DNA of 64,000 nucleotides, taken from NCBI GenBank assembly GCA_963675035.1, contig OY776115.1:145730163-145794162 (forward strand), read 5' to 3'. Source of the DNA: Allygus modestus. Its lineage: Eukaryota > Arthropoda > Insecta > Hemiptera > Cicadellidae. A program made the translations under genes and the position numbers. Below, piece by piece: positions 21,675-32,409 of the stretch. The notes beneath the pieces are model-generated. The model did no database searches. It worked only from the letters and a program-made list of their open reading frames with translations, and was not told where the DNA came from. Every line of letters starts with the position of its first letter. The stretch's first letter is position 1.

Positions 21675-22757
21675 ACCCCGGTGGCAGCAATCCTTCGTAC
21701 TCAGCAAATTTCCATTGTATATATATATATATATATATGTGTCTTGATGCAAAATAAAGTCACACACCAAGTTTTATCGATTTGCATTCATAAATAAGTG
21801 AGTGAGGGTCATTTCTCTCCATAAAAATGACATGGGATATGTGTCCGTGAGCACGATAACTCTCTTACAAATTATCCGATTTTGATGAAATTTGGTATAA
21901 ACGTGTAAAGCAACATTTATGACTTTAAGTTCGAAAACCAGCCAGATCGCTCTATCCGAAGGGGTATTTTGGGGGGGTTTTGTACCCCAAAAATGGGTTT
22001 TTCAAATTTTTTACATATAATTTTGGAAATAGTCAAATTTTATTTTTTCCCATTGGATTCAGCTTAAAAAAACACACAATTTGGTATTTTGATCATTTCT
22101 CTACGTCAATTGGTTACCGAGATATTGAAAGTGCTAAACACAGTACGTTGTCTAATGTTATTCTTATGGAGAAAAATAAAAATGTTATATCTCGCTTATT
22201 TATGAACCTATACTGACGAAACTTGGTATACAGCTTCATCTGGTTGTGGACCATTGATATTTGCTCAAAAAGACACTTTTTTACCCTAGGCTCCCGTAGC
22301 AGCAAACCTGCGTACTCAGCCCCATGTTATTCTTATGGAGAATAAGTAACGTGTTATCTGCCTTCATTATGAAAATAAATGAATGAAATTTGGTATGTGG
22401 CTTTACCTACATGAGTTATATTGATATTGCTATAAAACCCCATTTTTTGTGTTCCTTGCTTCAGCAAACCTGCATACTCAGCTGCCATGTTATTCTTATG
22501 GAGAATAATTAAAATGTCATAAATCGTTTATTTATGAATGTATATTGATGAAACTTGGTATGTGGCTTTATGTGGTATTGAGATACATATATAGGCATTG
22601 GAAATTCGCTGAGTACGCAGGTTTGCTGCTACGGGGGTATTATATAATATCAATGTATCTCAACTAGATAAAGCCTCATACCAGGCCGAGGTCTTACCAT
22701 GCCGACTATAGTAATAGTTTGTTCCCTATAGGGAAAATTCGCTAAAACCAGTCTATT
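21675..22757 (+). mobile_element. Rearranged family C composite
   Basis: 21675-21835 is a 3'-end piece in the minus direction (ACCCCGGTGGCAGCAATCC). 21838-22645 is the family C middle and three units in the plus direction, ending GCTGCTACGGGGGTATT. 22680-22757 is the 5' block in the minus direction (GGTCTTACCATGCCGACTAT, TTCCCTATAGGGAAAATTCG). The order and orientation differ from intact copies, so nested insertion or inversion has occurred. A TA tract lies at about 21720-21738. Confidence 0.7.
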
Positions 22758-24423
22758 TGTTTTATCCGACCGATTTGCTTATATTTTGAATGATAGATTT
22801 ATGTACCCAGCAATCTATACACTAACAAATTATCCTTGGGGCTTTGCCCAACTAGCCTTAAGCCAGTAAGCAAGACACTTAGGCAGGATATACATAACCA
22901 CGGTACAAGGAAAGGGCATTCTCTAGACTTGTTACGAATTATATTACAAAAGAGTAGTAACACTAGTAATCTATGCATGAGAATAAAATTGTCATGCATT
23001 GATTGAGGAAATTTACTCAAGATGCATGGAAGATGGTTAGGTGACTAGCTTCAATTAGTCACATTTTATTCTGTCGGTAATTATTTTATTTGTAATGTGA
23101 CTAAAATAAAAATTTAACTTATTTATATGTTACTTTGCTTCTTTAGCACTTAGAAAGTATTTTTATAAGTTTTGTTCAGAATTTTAAATCAAAGCTAGAC
23201 ACATGTAATGAAGAATATAATTAATTTAATAAAGTTCTGACAGTGTCTATTGCACCTTTCTAATGTGTTTAATGGCAAGTAAAGATCTTGAATCTTAATA
23301 CTTTCCATTTTACTTAAATGGAGAATAACTTATTTGATGAATCATAAATTTTAAAATTAGATACAGTTAGTTATTATTTAATTAGATGTTCACCAAATAT
23401 TATTCACATCCAAATGCATCCAGCTCACTTTTTTGTTTCTCATATTTTAGCTTTGGAAAGATTTTTTATGTGAGGGAAAAATAAGGTAATATATGTTAAT
23501 TTAAAATTTCTACACATTCAACAGTTTGGCCGAGTAGAATTTTTACCAATCATTATTATACCATATAAAACTAATAATTTCCTTCTACAGTATTGATTGT
23601 GTTCAGTTTAGCTCTTCAAACATCTTAGGAAAATACCTCGGAATCTATTTCATGGTTTGCCATTGGTTTTGAAGGCGCATCACGTCCCTCAATTGGAAGA
23701 CAAACTTTGTGTTATCCCAAGTCGGTCAAACCAATATAAACTTGGCTCTTAAGTTGTTAATTCAGTTAGAGGCTGCCATCAAAACCTGTTATAATTCTGT
23801 ACCACACTAATACACGTTGATTAAAATTATTTTGCTGTTAACATTTTTGCTCATATTTAATTGAATAGTGCCATTACACAGTTTTAAAAATATTAAAAAT
23901 TAAATACATGTTAAATATGTATCTAGGAAGAATATTCATATATAAGAGTCTATATATATATTAATATAAGTTACCTTAAACATATTATTATCATATGATT
24001 TACCTAAAAATTAACTAAAAATTCAATATTATAATAAATTGGTACAAAACTAAAATAGCACTGTATCTCCTACAAAGGACAAAAGCCATTCAGTATTCCC
24101 TTGTAGCCACTTTGGCTTAACTATAGTAAACAGACTTAAACAAACTATTTTACTTTGATTGAAATTTATAAATTTTCTAACATTATTATCAGAAAGGTTA
24201 CCAACAAATGATGATTTGAAGCTACAGCAAAACCGATATTGCCGACATATCCAGGTTAGGCAGAGTTTCCTGTTCATTGTGGGGTTTCAGCTCAAGAGAG
24301 AGAGAGAGGTGGGTTAACAGAGGGTGGGAGGGGGTGGGTCAAAGTTCAACAACTGCTCCACTGAATAATTGCAATGAGCCTCCTAATGTGCTACGACTTT
24401 ATATTGCTCGTTAACTTACATTA
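22758..24423. other. Intergenic, no recognised feature
   Basis: AT-rich. A short GA tract (about 24296-24308) is followed by G-rich sequence. The frames at 22799-23020 and 24050-24277 are not recognised and have no splice support. Confidence 0.4.
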
Positions 24424-24626
24424 AAATATCCTCGTTGCAGCAAACCTGTGTACACAGCAAAATTACATTGCAAATTTACTTTACACGTCTGTATCAAATT
24501 CCATTAGGATCGGATACTTTTAACGAGATTTTTAGTGTTAACGGACACATACACACATATTATATATATAATATGTGTGTATGTGATCATTAACACTAAA
24601 ACGTTTTATATATATATATATATATG
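24424..24626 (-). mobile_element. Family C-like fragment with a 70-bp hairpin
   Basis: Begins TCGTTGCAGCAAACCTGTGT (the family C 3' motif on the minus strand) and contains the CCATTAGGATCGGATAC phrase. It ends in an inverted repeat at 24531-24600 whose outer stem is TTTAGTGTTA / TAACACTAAA and whose inner stem is made of CACATACACACATATTA and its complement. Confidence 0.6.
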
Positions 24627-25088
24627 TCTTAATATATAAAAATGAATGCCTATTTCCCTTGGTCACGCAATCACTTGAGAATGAGTGCACCAAATTGAAT
24701 AATTTTTTGTGTTCGTTGATGTCAGGACAAGGTTCTTACAAAAAAAATTGTTAGTCCAACCTAAGGGCTCTGTCCCACTAGCCTTCAAAGTTCCCATTGA
24801 TTTGATCAAAGTTCAGTTAGTTACACCAAACATCTGTCAACAAAAGGTTTATGTCTAAACATACTTGAAAGGCATAAACATATGTTCATTATGGAAATAA
24901 AAAAACTACTTGAATGGCAACTCAAACTCTCTTTTCAATAGGCGAGTGAGCGTAGCGAACGAGCTCATCCGGGAGGCGAGTGAGCGAAGCAAACAAGCTA
25001 ATCTGGGAGGCGAGTGAGTGAAGCAAACAAGCTCATCTTGAAAATGAACGAGTATTTGATAGAAATACTAGTCTGTCAGGCCAGCTAG
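24627..25088 (+). mobile_element. Candidate Helitron-type element
   Basis: Starts TCTTAATATATAAAAATGAA and ends CAGGCCAGCTAG followed by T, the TC...CTAG pattern of Helitrons. It includes three exact-length 34-bp tandem units (24941-24974, 24975-25008, 25009-25042; core GGCGAGTGAGCGAAGC). A TA microsatellite follows (about 25089-25116). The terminal hairpin is weak and the base before TC is G rather than A, so the class is tentative. Confidence 0.45.
24941..25042. repeat. 34-bp tandem repeat x3
   Basis: Each unit begins GGCGAGTGAGYG and continues through CAAGCTCATC- and GGGA-like strings; units differ by a few bases. The repeat is inside the candidate Helitron. Confidence 0.9.
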
Positions 25089-25116
<28 letters not shown>

Positions 25117-25123
<7 letters not shown>

Positions 25124-26520
25124 ATATTTCTGATTAATTAGGGCTGTTAATAATAGTAAAAATATCAACATTTAAAAAACAAAACGCTGATCATCTACTA
25201 AACTTTCATAGCTAACAAAATTTAGAAGAAAATTTAAACATTCTTGAAAATTAAAGGCAATCAGAAAAAAACTTAAGTTAAAGAGGAAATGCATATCTAT
25301 TTCAACTACAAAAAAGATGTATCAAACATGCTAAGTAGTATGCAAATAAAACAACAACATTCCTTATATGATAAAATCAACCAAATAAGAGGACAAAAGA
25401 AATAGATATATTTCAAATAGTATTTTTTAAATTAATTTATGAAACAAATTAATTTTGATTTAGAACCATATGATTAGATTAATTTATTTTATACAGATGT
25501 TTTTCTTACTTATAATAATATTTTTTGAGGTTATATTGACTTTTAAAGTATCCGATGTTTGATAAAATTTAAAAAATAGGAACAAGGACATGTTAATATC
25601 ATTTAATATAGTATTCAAAGAAAATAACAGTAGAAAATAAAATATATTATGGATTCATCTGCAGCTTTAAAACACTTAATTTTAACATATGATTAATCTT
25701 TATTTTATTTTAAATGTGAGGTTATATTTTTAATAGACTTTGATAATTAACCTACAGAAACGGCTTATTCTCTATAAGGAAATTCACTAAATACAGTATT
25801 ATTAATTTAAACTGAAATATATCTAATAGACTTTTTGCACTTGTAATTTTTTTAATTTTGTAAACATGCTGTTACTGATATTTTATTTTAGATCTTAATC
25901 TATAAAAATTGATTTTTCAGTGTATTTGTTAATAGTGAAAATAGGGCCAATAAGAGCTATCCAATACTATATGCTATTGATGTGCCTACAGTATTGTACG
26001 AAATTAAATAATTTAAATTAGATATTTAATTTAAGATTAGTAATTTTTTTAGAAAACTGTCAGAGACTTTGAGGGCTCAATCATAGTCAAATTAAAACTT
26101 TTGATGAGAACCCAGAGGCAAATATGGTTTTACTGGTTTTCACATAAATTTCTTTTGGAGGTCACTTTGTCTTTGAAAATGGAAAAGTTTGATTAAAACT
26201 AGGTTTTGTTAATTGAATTAGTTTAAGCGAAATTCTAATAAATATTTATATAAATTCAACGTATTCACATTTTCTTCTTCATTAGTAGAAGTAACAGTCT
26301 TATTCAAAGTTAGTATTATGATAGTCATCTCCTTATTTTGAAATACATGTATTCAAATAAACGGTATCAGGAAACTGACACAAACTTTCTCCCTTTTAGC
26401 ACAAATTTAATGAATAAATTACTTTTTATTTACTAAATATAGAATACAAAGCACGGTCGAATGTACAGAAAATCTTGTAACCAAGTTGTTTTCAAAAACA
26501 TCCACCCAAATCCCTGTTTA
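25117..26520. other. Intergenic; small family C/D 5'-end relic at 25758-25793
   Basis: AT-rich. The string CTCTATAAGGAAATTCACTA at about 25770 matches the 5' block of families C/D in minus orientation. No gene recognised. Confidence 0.45.
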
Positions 26521-27352
26521 GGAGGCACTACAGAATCCATTGCTACACGTGGTTTTAAGAGGGGAAATGCCCCCTATTCCCCCCCCAGGGTTGTTAAGGG
26601 GCATCATATTTCGAATTTCCTCTGTTGGTCAATGCTAACTTGACAAGCATATCAAGTTTGAACAAAACTGATCAGTAAATAAGGGATAAATAGTAATTTT
26701 TGTATTCCCCATAATTATAACATTGGACAATGTACTGCGTTTATCGCAAAATTAAAATTTCAATTTTCTCCGCAACCAGCAATCGTAGAATAGTAATTCA
26801 AAGTACTAAATTATTTGGTTTTTTGAGCTCTTATTAATGGTGAATAGTGATTTTTTTTATATTTATGTTTTTTAAGTAAAATAAAAATAAAAAAAATTTT
26901 TTATGTTTTAATCCTTATAATTTCTTAACCCGAATTTTTACAGAAATGCGGGTGGTGTCATTTTGTTGGAAAACTAATGTTCTACAAACGGCTAAAGTTT
27001 AATCAAAATCGTTAGAGCCTTTTTGGAGAAATCTTAATTTTTTCATGTTTTTTGGCGGTTTTTGGGGGATAATTACCCTCAAAAATCAAAAATGAAAAAA
27101 TACCTGGAGATATTGTGGATTAGTACCTACATACCTAATTTCATAAAAATCGGACCATCTGTTTGGGCTCTAGCTCTGTACACATCCAGACAGACAGACA
27201 GACAGACAGACAGACACACAGACATCACGTAAAAATCACTTTTTTGGGTTCAGGGAGCACCAAAACAAATATTTCCACTATCAACTCAAATTCAAAAATT
27301 TCGATGAAAACAATACTTTCTCCATATACTATATATAAGGGGAGAAAGTAAA
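26521..27352 (+). repeat. Interspersed repeat family A, copy 2 (complete)
   Basis: Complete copy starting GGAGGCACTACAGAATCC and ending GGGGAGAAAGTAAAAGG. It holds the diverged core ACATTGGACAATGTACTGCG, the ATCAAAATCGTTAGAGCC block, TTTCATAAAAATCGGACCAT, then a CAGA microsatellite (about 27186-27222). The frames at 26461-26643 and 27163-27351 overlap it and are not genes. Confidence 0.75.
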
Positions 27353-27624
27353 AGGAAATCCATCTTACTAAATTTAAAGGTATCGTCTTGACAAATCTTA
27401 CAGCGTATAAATATGTTTGTTACAATTTCAGTACGTATAACAATTTTTCAAATATTCAAAACTCCTAGGGGTTTCATCCCGTTGTCCTTTAAAATGTCAA
27501 TGTTTAAAACTATAAAATAAATCAGGAGTTTATTCAAAAGGGTTTTATGTTGGCTTAGTAATGATACTTTTACCAACCAAAAAAAGCTCATTAGTTTTAC
27601 TATAAATTGCAGTACAAAGTTTAG

Positions 27625-27740
27625 TGTGTCGATGGCATAGCAGTGATGGACTCTGAAATCATGGCTGTGGACGTGCTGTGGGTTCGAGTCTCGTCTTGAG
27701 TAATAATTTTTATCAGTTTTAAAGAACTCTTACTGTAGCG
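27625..27740 (+). repeat. tRNA-derived SINE-like sequence
   Basis: An A-box-like TGGCATAGCAGTGATGG (about 27633) and a perfect B box GGTTCGAGTC (27681-27690) are spaced roughly as in a tRNA. The cloverleaf is not intact and an AT-rich tail follows, so a SINE head is more likely than a functional tRNA. Confidence 0.55.
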
Positions 27741-29589
27741 GCTCAACCCTTACTTTGTTTGATATGTTCCATATAAAAATCGGTAGTCTATTTAAGGCAA
27801 AATGAGGTTGCCAACCTATTAAAAAACAAACAATTTAGGTTTCCATAAATATTTCTAGTAGAACTGTGTTATCAGGGATGGATATAATTAAGTTTATTAC
27901 AAATTTTAAAACAAAATATATAAAAAATTGTTCTTTAAAATGCATAAAAAATTGTAGCAAAACACACGTTTTTGGAAAAACATTAGTGTTGGCATAAATC
28001 TTAAGGGACAGTGCATTATTTGGAGGAATTTGGGATTCTTTCTCAGCTTATCATAACACTAATAATTGTTTATAAACCAAGTATACAAAATAAAGAGTTT
28101 ATAATGTTTTTTATTTGATGACTTCAAATTTAAGATATGTACTACACTAAATATTTCTAAATGATCTGTAAACGTTTCTGCATATTTATTTGTACATTTG
28201 TTTTGTGACATTAACAAATTTGAGAAGTAGTTAAAAACATTTATTTAAACGTTTTGTAAGACTTTTTTAATTACATCCCATAATTATAACAACACGCACC
28301 ATGCTACTAAACAAGTTCGTTTGAGTAGACATAATGGAAAATTTTGTCATTCAGTCTTAACTTTTCTTATAAATACAATTTTATTTGTGGTATGTTTTGT
28401 ATGAGTAATTGGTATAGTAGCAGTTTTAAAATATTTCAGCAATACTAATGTATCCAGACTGGATACATTAGTCCTGTTACCTAAAGGCAGGACCCAGTGG
28501 ACTAAAGTAGGAGCAATAGCAAGAAGAACACAAAGGTCAGGTGTAACATGGAGTCTCTGCAGAGGGTTCAGCTCTAAAGTGGATAGTTAATGTAAAGAAT
28601 GTTTCTTGGAGGGATTGGTTTACTTTGCCTTGATACACATTGTTTTATAAAGCTGAGGTTGACACATCTATCTTAAAACACAACACAAGGACGATTTGTT
28701 TCGGACGATTTTCCAGCGGTTACTACTTTATTTGTTCTTCTTAGGTAGTTTGAAGGTTTTTGTTGGATTTAAAGACACCAATATATTTTCTTCAATTTCC
28801 TGATTAGTTAAAAAATTCAAACCCTTACAAACAGTGATGTTATTGAAACGTTCAGCCATTCGATTGATGTGCGACTGTCCTGTGCCACCCTTTTCTTTCC
28901 AGGAATTTAATAAGGTTTAATTGGATACAAGAGAGAAAACAGGAGGTAGGAATTTGAGCAGAAGATAAATAGCACTCTGGAAGTGGTAATTAATTTAACA
29001 CCACTTCTTTCAAGCATTGTTAGTAAAGCTTTTGACCTAAAGAAGTTAAGTTCCTCACTTGTAGAACCTTAAGGGTCCATTGATTAGCTTATTAAAAAGT
29101 TCCCTCACTTAAAAAGTTGCTTATTAAAAAGTAGCTTATTGAAGTTTTAGGGCCTCGGCTAAGTTGTCTTCTTTTCCACGTTTCCTTTTAACATTGTCAA
29201 AAGTTTATTTTAATTTTTGCAATCGTGATATATAAAAAGTAAGCTGGTTTAACAAGATAAACCATAAGCTTGCATTTTGACCCTATGAAAAATTCTTGTA
29301 TTTTAAAATCTTTGTATTTCAGATACGATTTTAGAGAGTAAAAACTTGAACGTAATTTACAATAAAAGGTAAAGGTATCTGATTAGCTTTGTTTGGAGTT
29401 TTGTATATCCAGGATGTTCCATGGTAAAAGCGGTAATCTTAATTTTTCCATAATCAGGTCAAACAAAGTGCTCACCAATAAAAACGTCTTTATGAAACCA
29501 TCATCTCATATAACAGCTCTTATTTACAGTTTACTCCAAAACATTAGTATGCCATTGTCTAGCAATCTTTCTTTTCAAATTATTACTTG
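27741..29589. other. Intergenic, upstream side of the TMEM200-like gene; 27-bp palindrome
   Basis: AT-rich, no exon recognised. 28445-28471 is a near-perfect palindrome: CTAATGTATCCAG, one base, then its exact complement. A non-coding 5' exon of the downstream gene may lie here or farther left but I could not locate it. Confidence 0.4.
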
Positions 29590-29830
29590 TTCACTGTACA
29601 TGGTTTTTGTAGAGAGTAATGTTTTCATCAAAATTTTTCAATTTGAGTTATTGGGCAAAATATTCGTTTTGAAGCTCTCTAAACCTAAAATAGTGGTTTT
29701 CACAGTGATTCTTATCTATTTGTTTCTCTGGATGTGAGCTGTCTGCATATTAGGATAATCATCCAATTTTTGTGAAATTTTTGAAGATACATTGCACTGA
29801 ATCTCCAGACTTTCTAAGTTTTTTCCATTT
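29590..29830 (-). repeat. Old family A fragment
   Basis: In minus orientation it corresponds to the last third of family A (TTGAGTTATTGGGCAAAATA, TTTTCACAGTGATTCTTATC). It is clearly more diverged than copies 1 and 2, and the CAGA tract is decayed. The 114-residue frame at 29393-29737 runs through it and is not a gene. Confidence 0.5.
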
Positions 29831-30043
29831 TGATGGGTCATTATCCACAACAACAAAAAATAATATAATGTTTTTTTAAAAATCTGCTCTAACGATTAAG
29901 ATTAAACTTTTGTATTTTATAGTGCTTTAGGTCTCTAACTAAATGGTTTCTGGCAAAATATTCTCGCTATCGGTGATTATTAACAATTCTCGAACATTTG
30001 TCATAGCAGTTTTACAACTCCACTTATTTGTTTCAGGTGCGGG

Positions 30044-30239
30044 ATGCAGGCAGGACCTCCCACCTGGCGCCAGAGCAGTGTTGCCCCCCGCCGCCCCGGG
30101 GCCCCGCTCGGCCCCCTAGCCCCGCTGGATGACCCCATCGCTCGCAACAAGGTCTCCACCCGCTGCTTCTGGAACGCTTGCAAAGCTCTGTCCTTCGGCC
30201 TTCTGCTCATGCTCATCGGCACAACTATGGCGACCATAG
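30044..30239 (+). CDS. Exon 1 of the TMEM200-like gene
   Basis: Encodes residues 1-65 plus the first base of Gly66. An acceptor-like TTATTTGTTTCAG ends at 30036, so a non-coding 5' exon probably lies upstream and this exon may begin at 30037. The donor is ATAG|GTTGGT with GT at 30240-30241. The exon is strikingly GC-rich against AT-rich flanks. An overlapping minus-strand frame (30001-30237) is a shadow. Confidence 0.85.
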
Positions 30240-32348
30240 GTTGGTATCAAGTGCAATAGCTTTTGGTTTTGAAAATATGAAGATTTTATGTGCTAAACAC
30301 AAAGACAATTGGAAATGGTACAGGAAATCTAAGATTTTCATTGGCATAATTTGGGGATTGCAATCGGGGCAGTTGCCTCCCCAATAATTTTCAGAGCATA
30401 CTAATGCTTTGCACTAGTAAAACTTTGCTAATGCTTTGCTGCTACAACTTTGCACTAGGCGAATAAGATGTAAAGTTTTTGGGATAGAATGAGTCCACAT
30501 AAACTGAGATTTACTGTACAAGACAACGTGGTTAAATGATGGATCAGTTAATTTTCCACAGATTTCGGGAGAACTTTGGTTGCACGATTCTCAAGTCTGA
30601 CATACTGTATATGCTGTCAGTAACAAATAATAACAAATATTTTTTTAATAAACTATGACAATATTTTTTGTGTTTATTTATTCCAACGGTTAGACTATTT
30701 TTACAATTGCTTCCATTGCTTAAATTGCTGCCAAGATGGCTTATCACTAAAATTAAAGTTGAATAATTTAAAAATAATCATATTGCAGTGCAAGAAAGAA
30801 ATAGTTTTGATTGTTGCCACATGCTAAACTAAGAAGTTGTAATAACAGAAACAAGTTCGCACGCAGCACGCTGACGTGAGGAAAGTGAATTTCCAATAAA
30901 AACTTTTAAAACTCAAAATCAGTGTAAAAAGAAATGTTTATTCCAATTTTTAGTAAAACCTGAAAACAGTGATTTTTTTGGCTGTTCTGATGATCCTGGT
31001 TTCATTTACCTGCAAAGCTGGGAATACAATTTTGCGCATTATAATGTTAGGAGAAGGTCCAGACAGGCATGAAAGTAGGCGTGAGGTTGCTGGGAATGAT
31101 AAAATTACTCTAACAAAGGAATAACAGGCTTTTATAGTGTAAAACCCCCATAAAACTATGTACTGTTTTTAGTCAAAACATATTTTCTTTAATAACTCGG
31201 TAAATGTGTATGCTAGAATGACGAGAGAGGGCTTAAAACTTTTGCCTCACTGATTTCCATCTTTCTACTTGCATTTATTGTACATACGGAGTTTTTCTGA
31301 CCATTTTTGGGCCCAAAAACTCGAAATTTGAAAGATTAATCCCCAAAAAAGGGGTTTAGAATTTTCCGATTGTTTTGCCCAACGAACTTGTCCAACTGAT
31401 TACAGAAAGGAACGTCCCTACCAAATTTGAAGTACAGTAAATCGGACAAAAAATGTGACCGCTAGAGTGCAAACATATATATATACATATACTTATCTAT
31501 ATACATATATAATATATATACATATAATATAATATATATAATATAATAATATTATAATATATAATATAATAATATTATAATATATAATATAATAATATTA
31601 TAATATATAATATATAATATAATATATAATAATATAATATATATATAAAATTTTGAACAACCCCCAAAACGTGTTCAGGGGGTCACGTTAGGAACTTCTA
31701 TGTTGGTCCCGGGCTTAAGTTTCACCGTGCGGGTCATGCTATATAATAGTTCACTTTCCAAAGGAAATTCACTAATAACAAATAAACTTTAGATGGTTTA
31801 TCACATGAAAAAATCAACAACTATGCAACAACCAACAGGCATCCAAAACAATATATGGCAACCATCTCAAGCAACTAGCAAAATCAATATGGATCATGTA
31901 GGTTAAAAATAACAGGCGTTAAATGTTATAACACACGTTAAATGTAGATAATTCTTTGAATGATTGCCATTTATATTTCAACTTCGAATTAATGATAGTA
32001 GCTCAGCTCTGTGAGGAAGAGAGCAAAATTGATTAGAACACCGCCAGCGTTATTGGAGTCATCCGACACACTGCTTTCTGTGACACCAAATCCATCCATT
32101 ATTGGAGCAGATCGTAGAGGAATTAGCAACTGACCTAGCATATCCCACCTGCGATAGTAAAAGAGTTATATTTTTGTGTATTTTTTTATAAGAATCTATG
32201 ACAAAAGGCATTACACCAAATCTTTTAGCGAATTTCCCCTATAGGGAAGAAGCTATTACCGTAGTCGGCATAGTAAGACCTAGGCCCGGGACCATGATAA
32301 CTTTTCGTTTTGAGGTCCCTAGACCCCAAAGACACCATTCGTTCGAAA

Positions 32349-32409
<61 letters not shown>

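Noticed and set aside
29393..29737. 114-residue frame upstream of exon 1, considered as a 5' exon
   Set aside because: It runs through a decayed family A fragment and its phase and sequence do not fit the membrane protein.
30840..31780. TAATAACA repeats as a definite target-site duplication of family D copy 3
   Set aside because: The other copies show no comparable duplication, and the 8-mer is AT-rich enough to occur by chance; kept only as a note.
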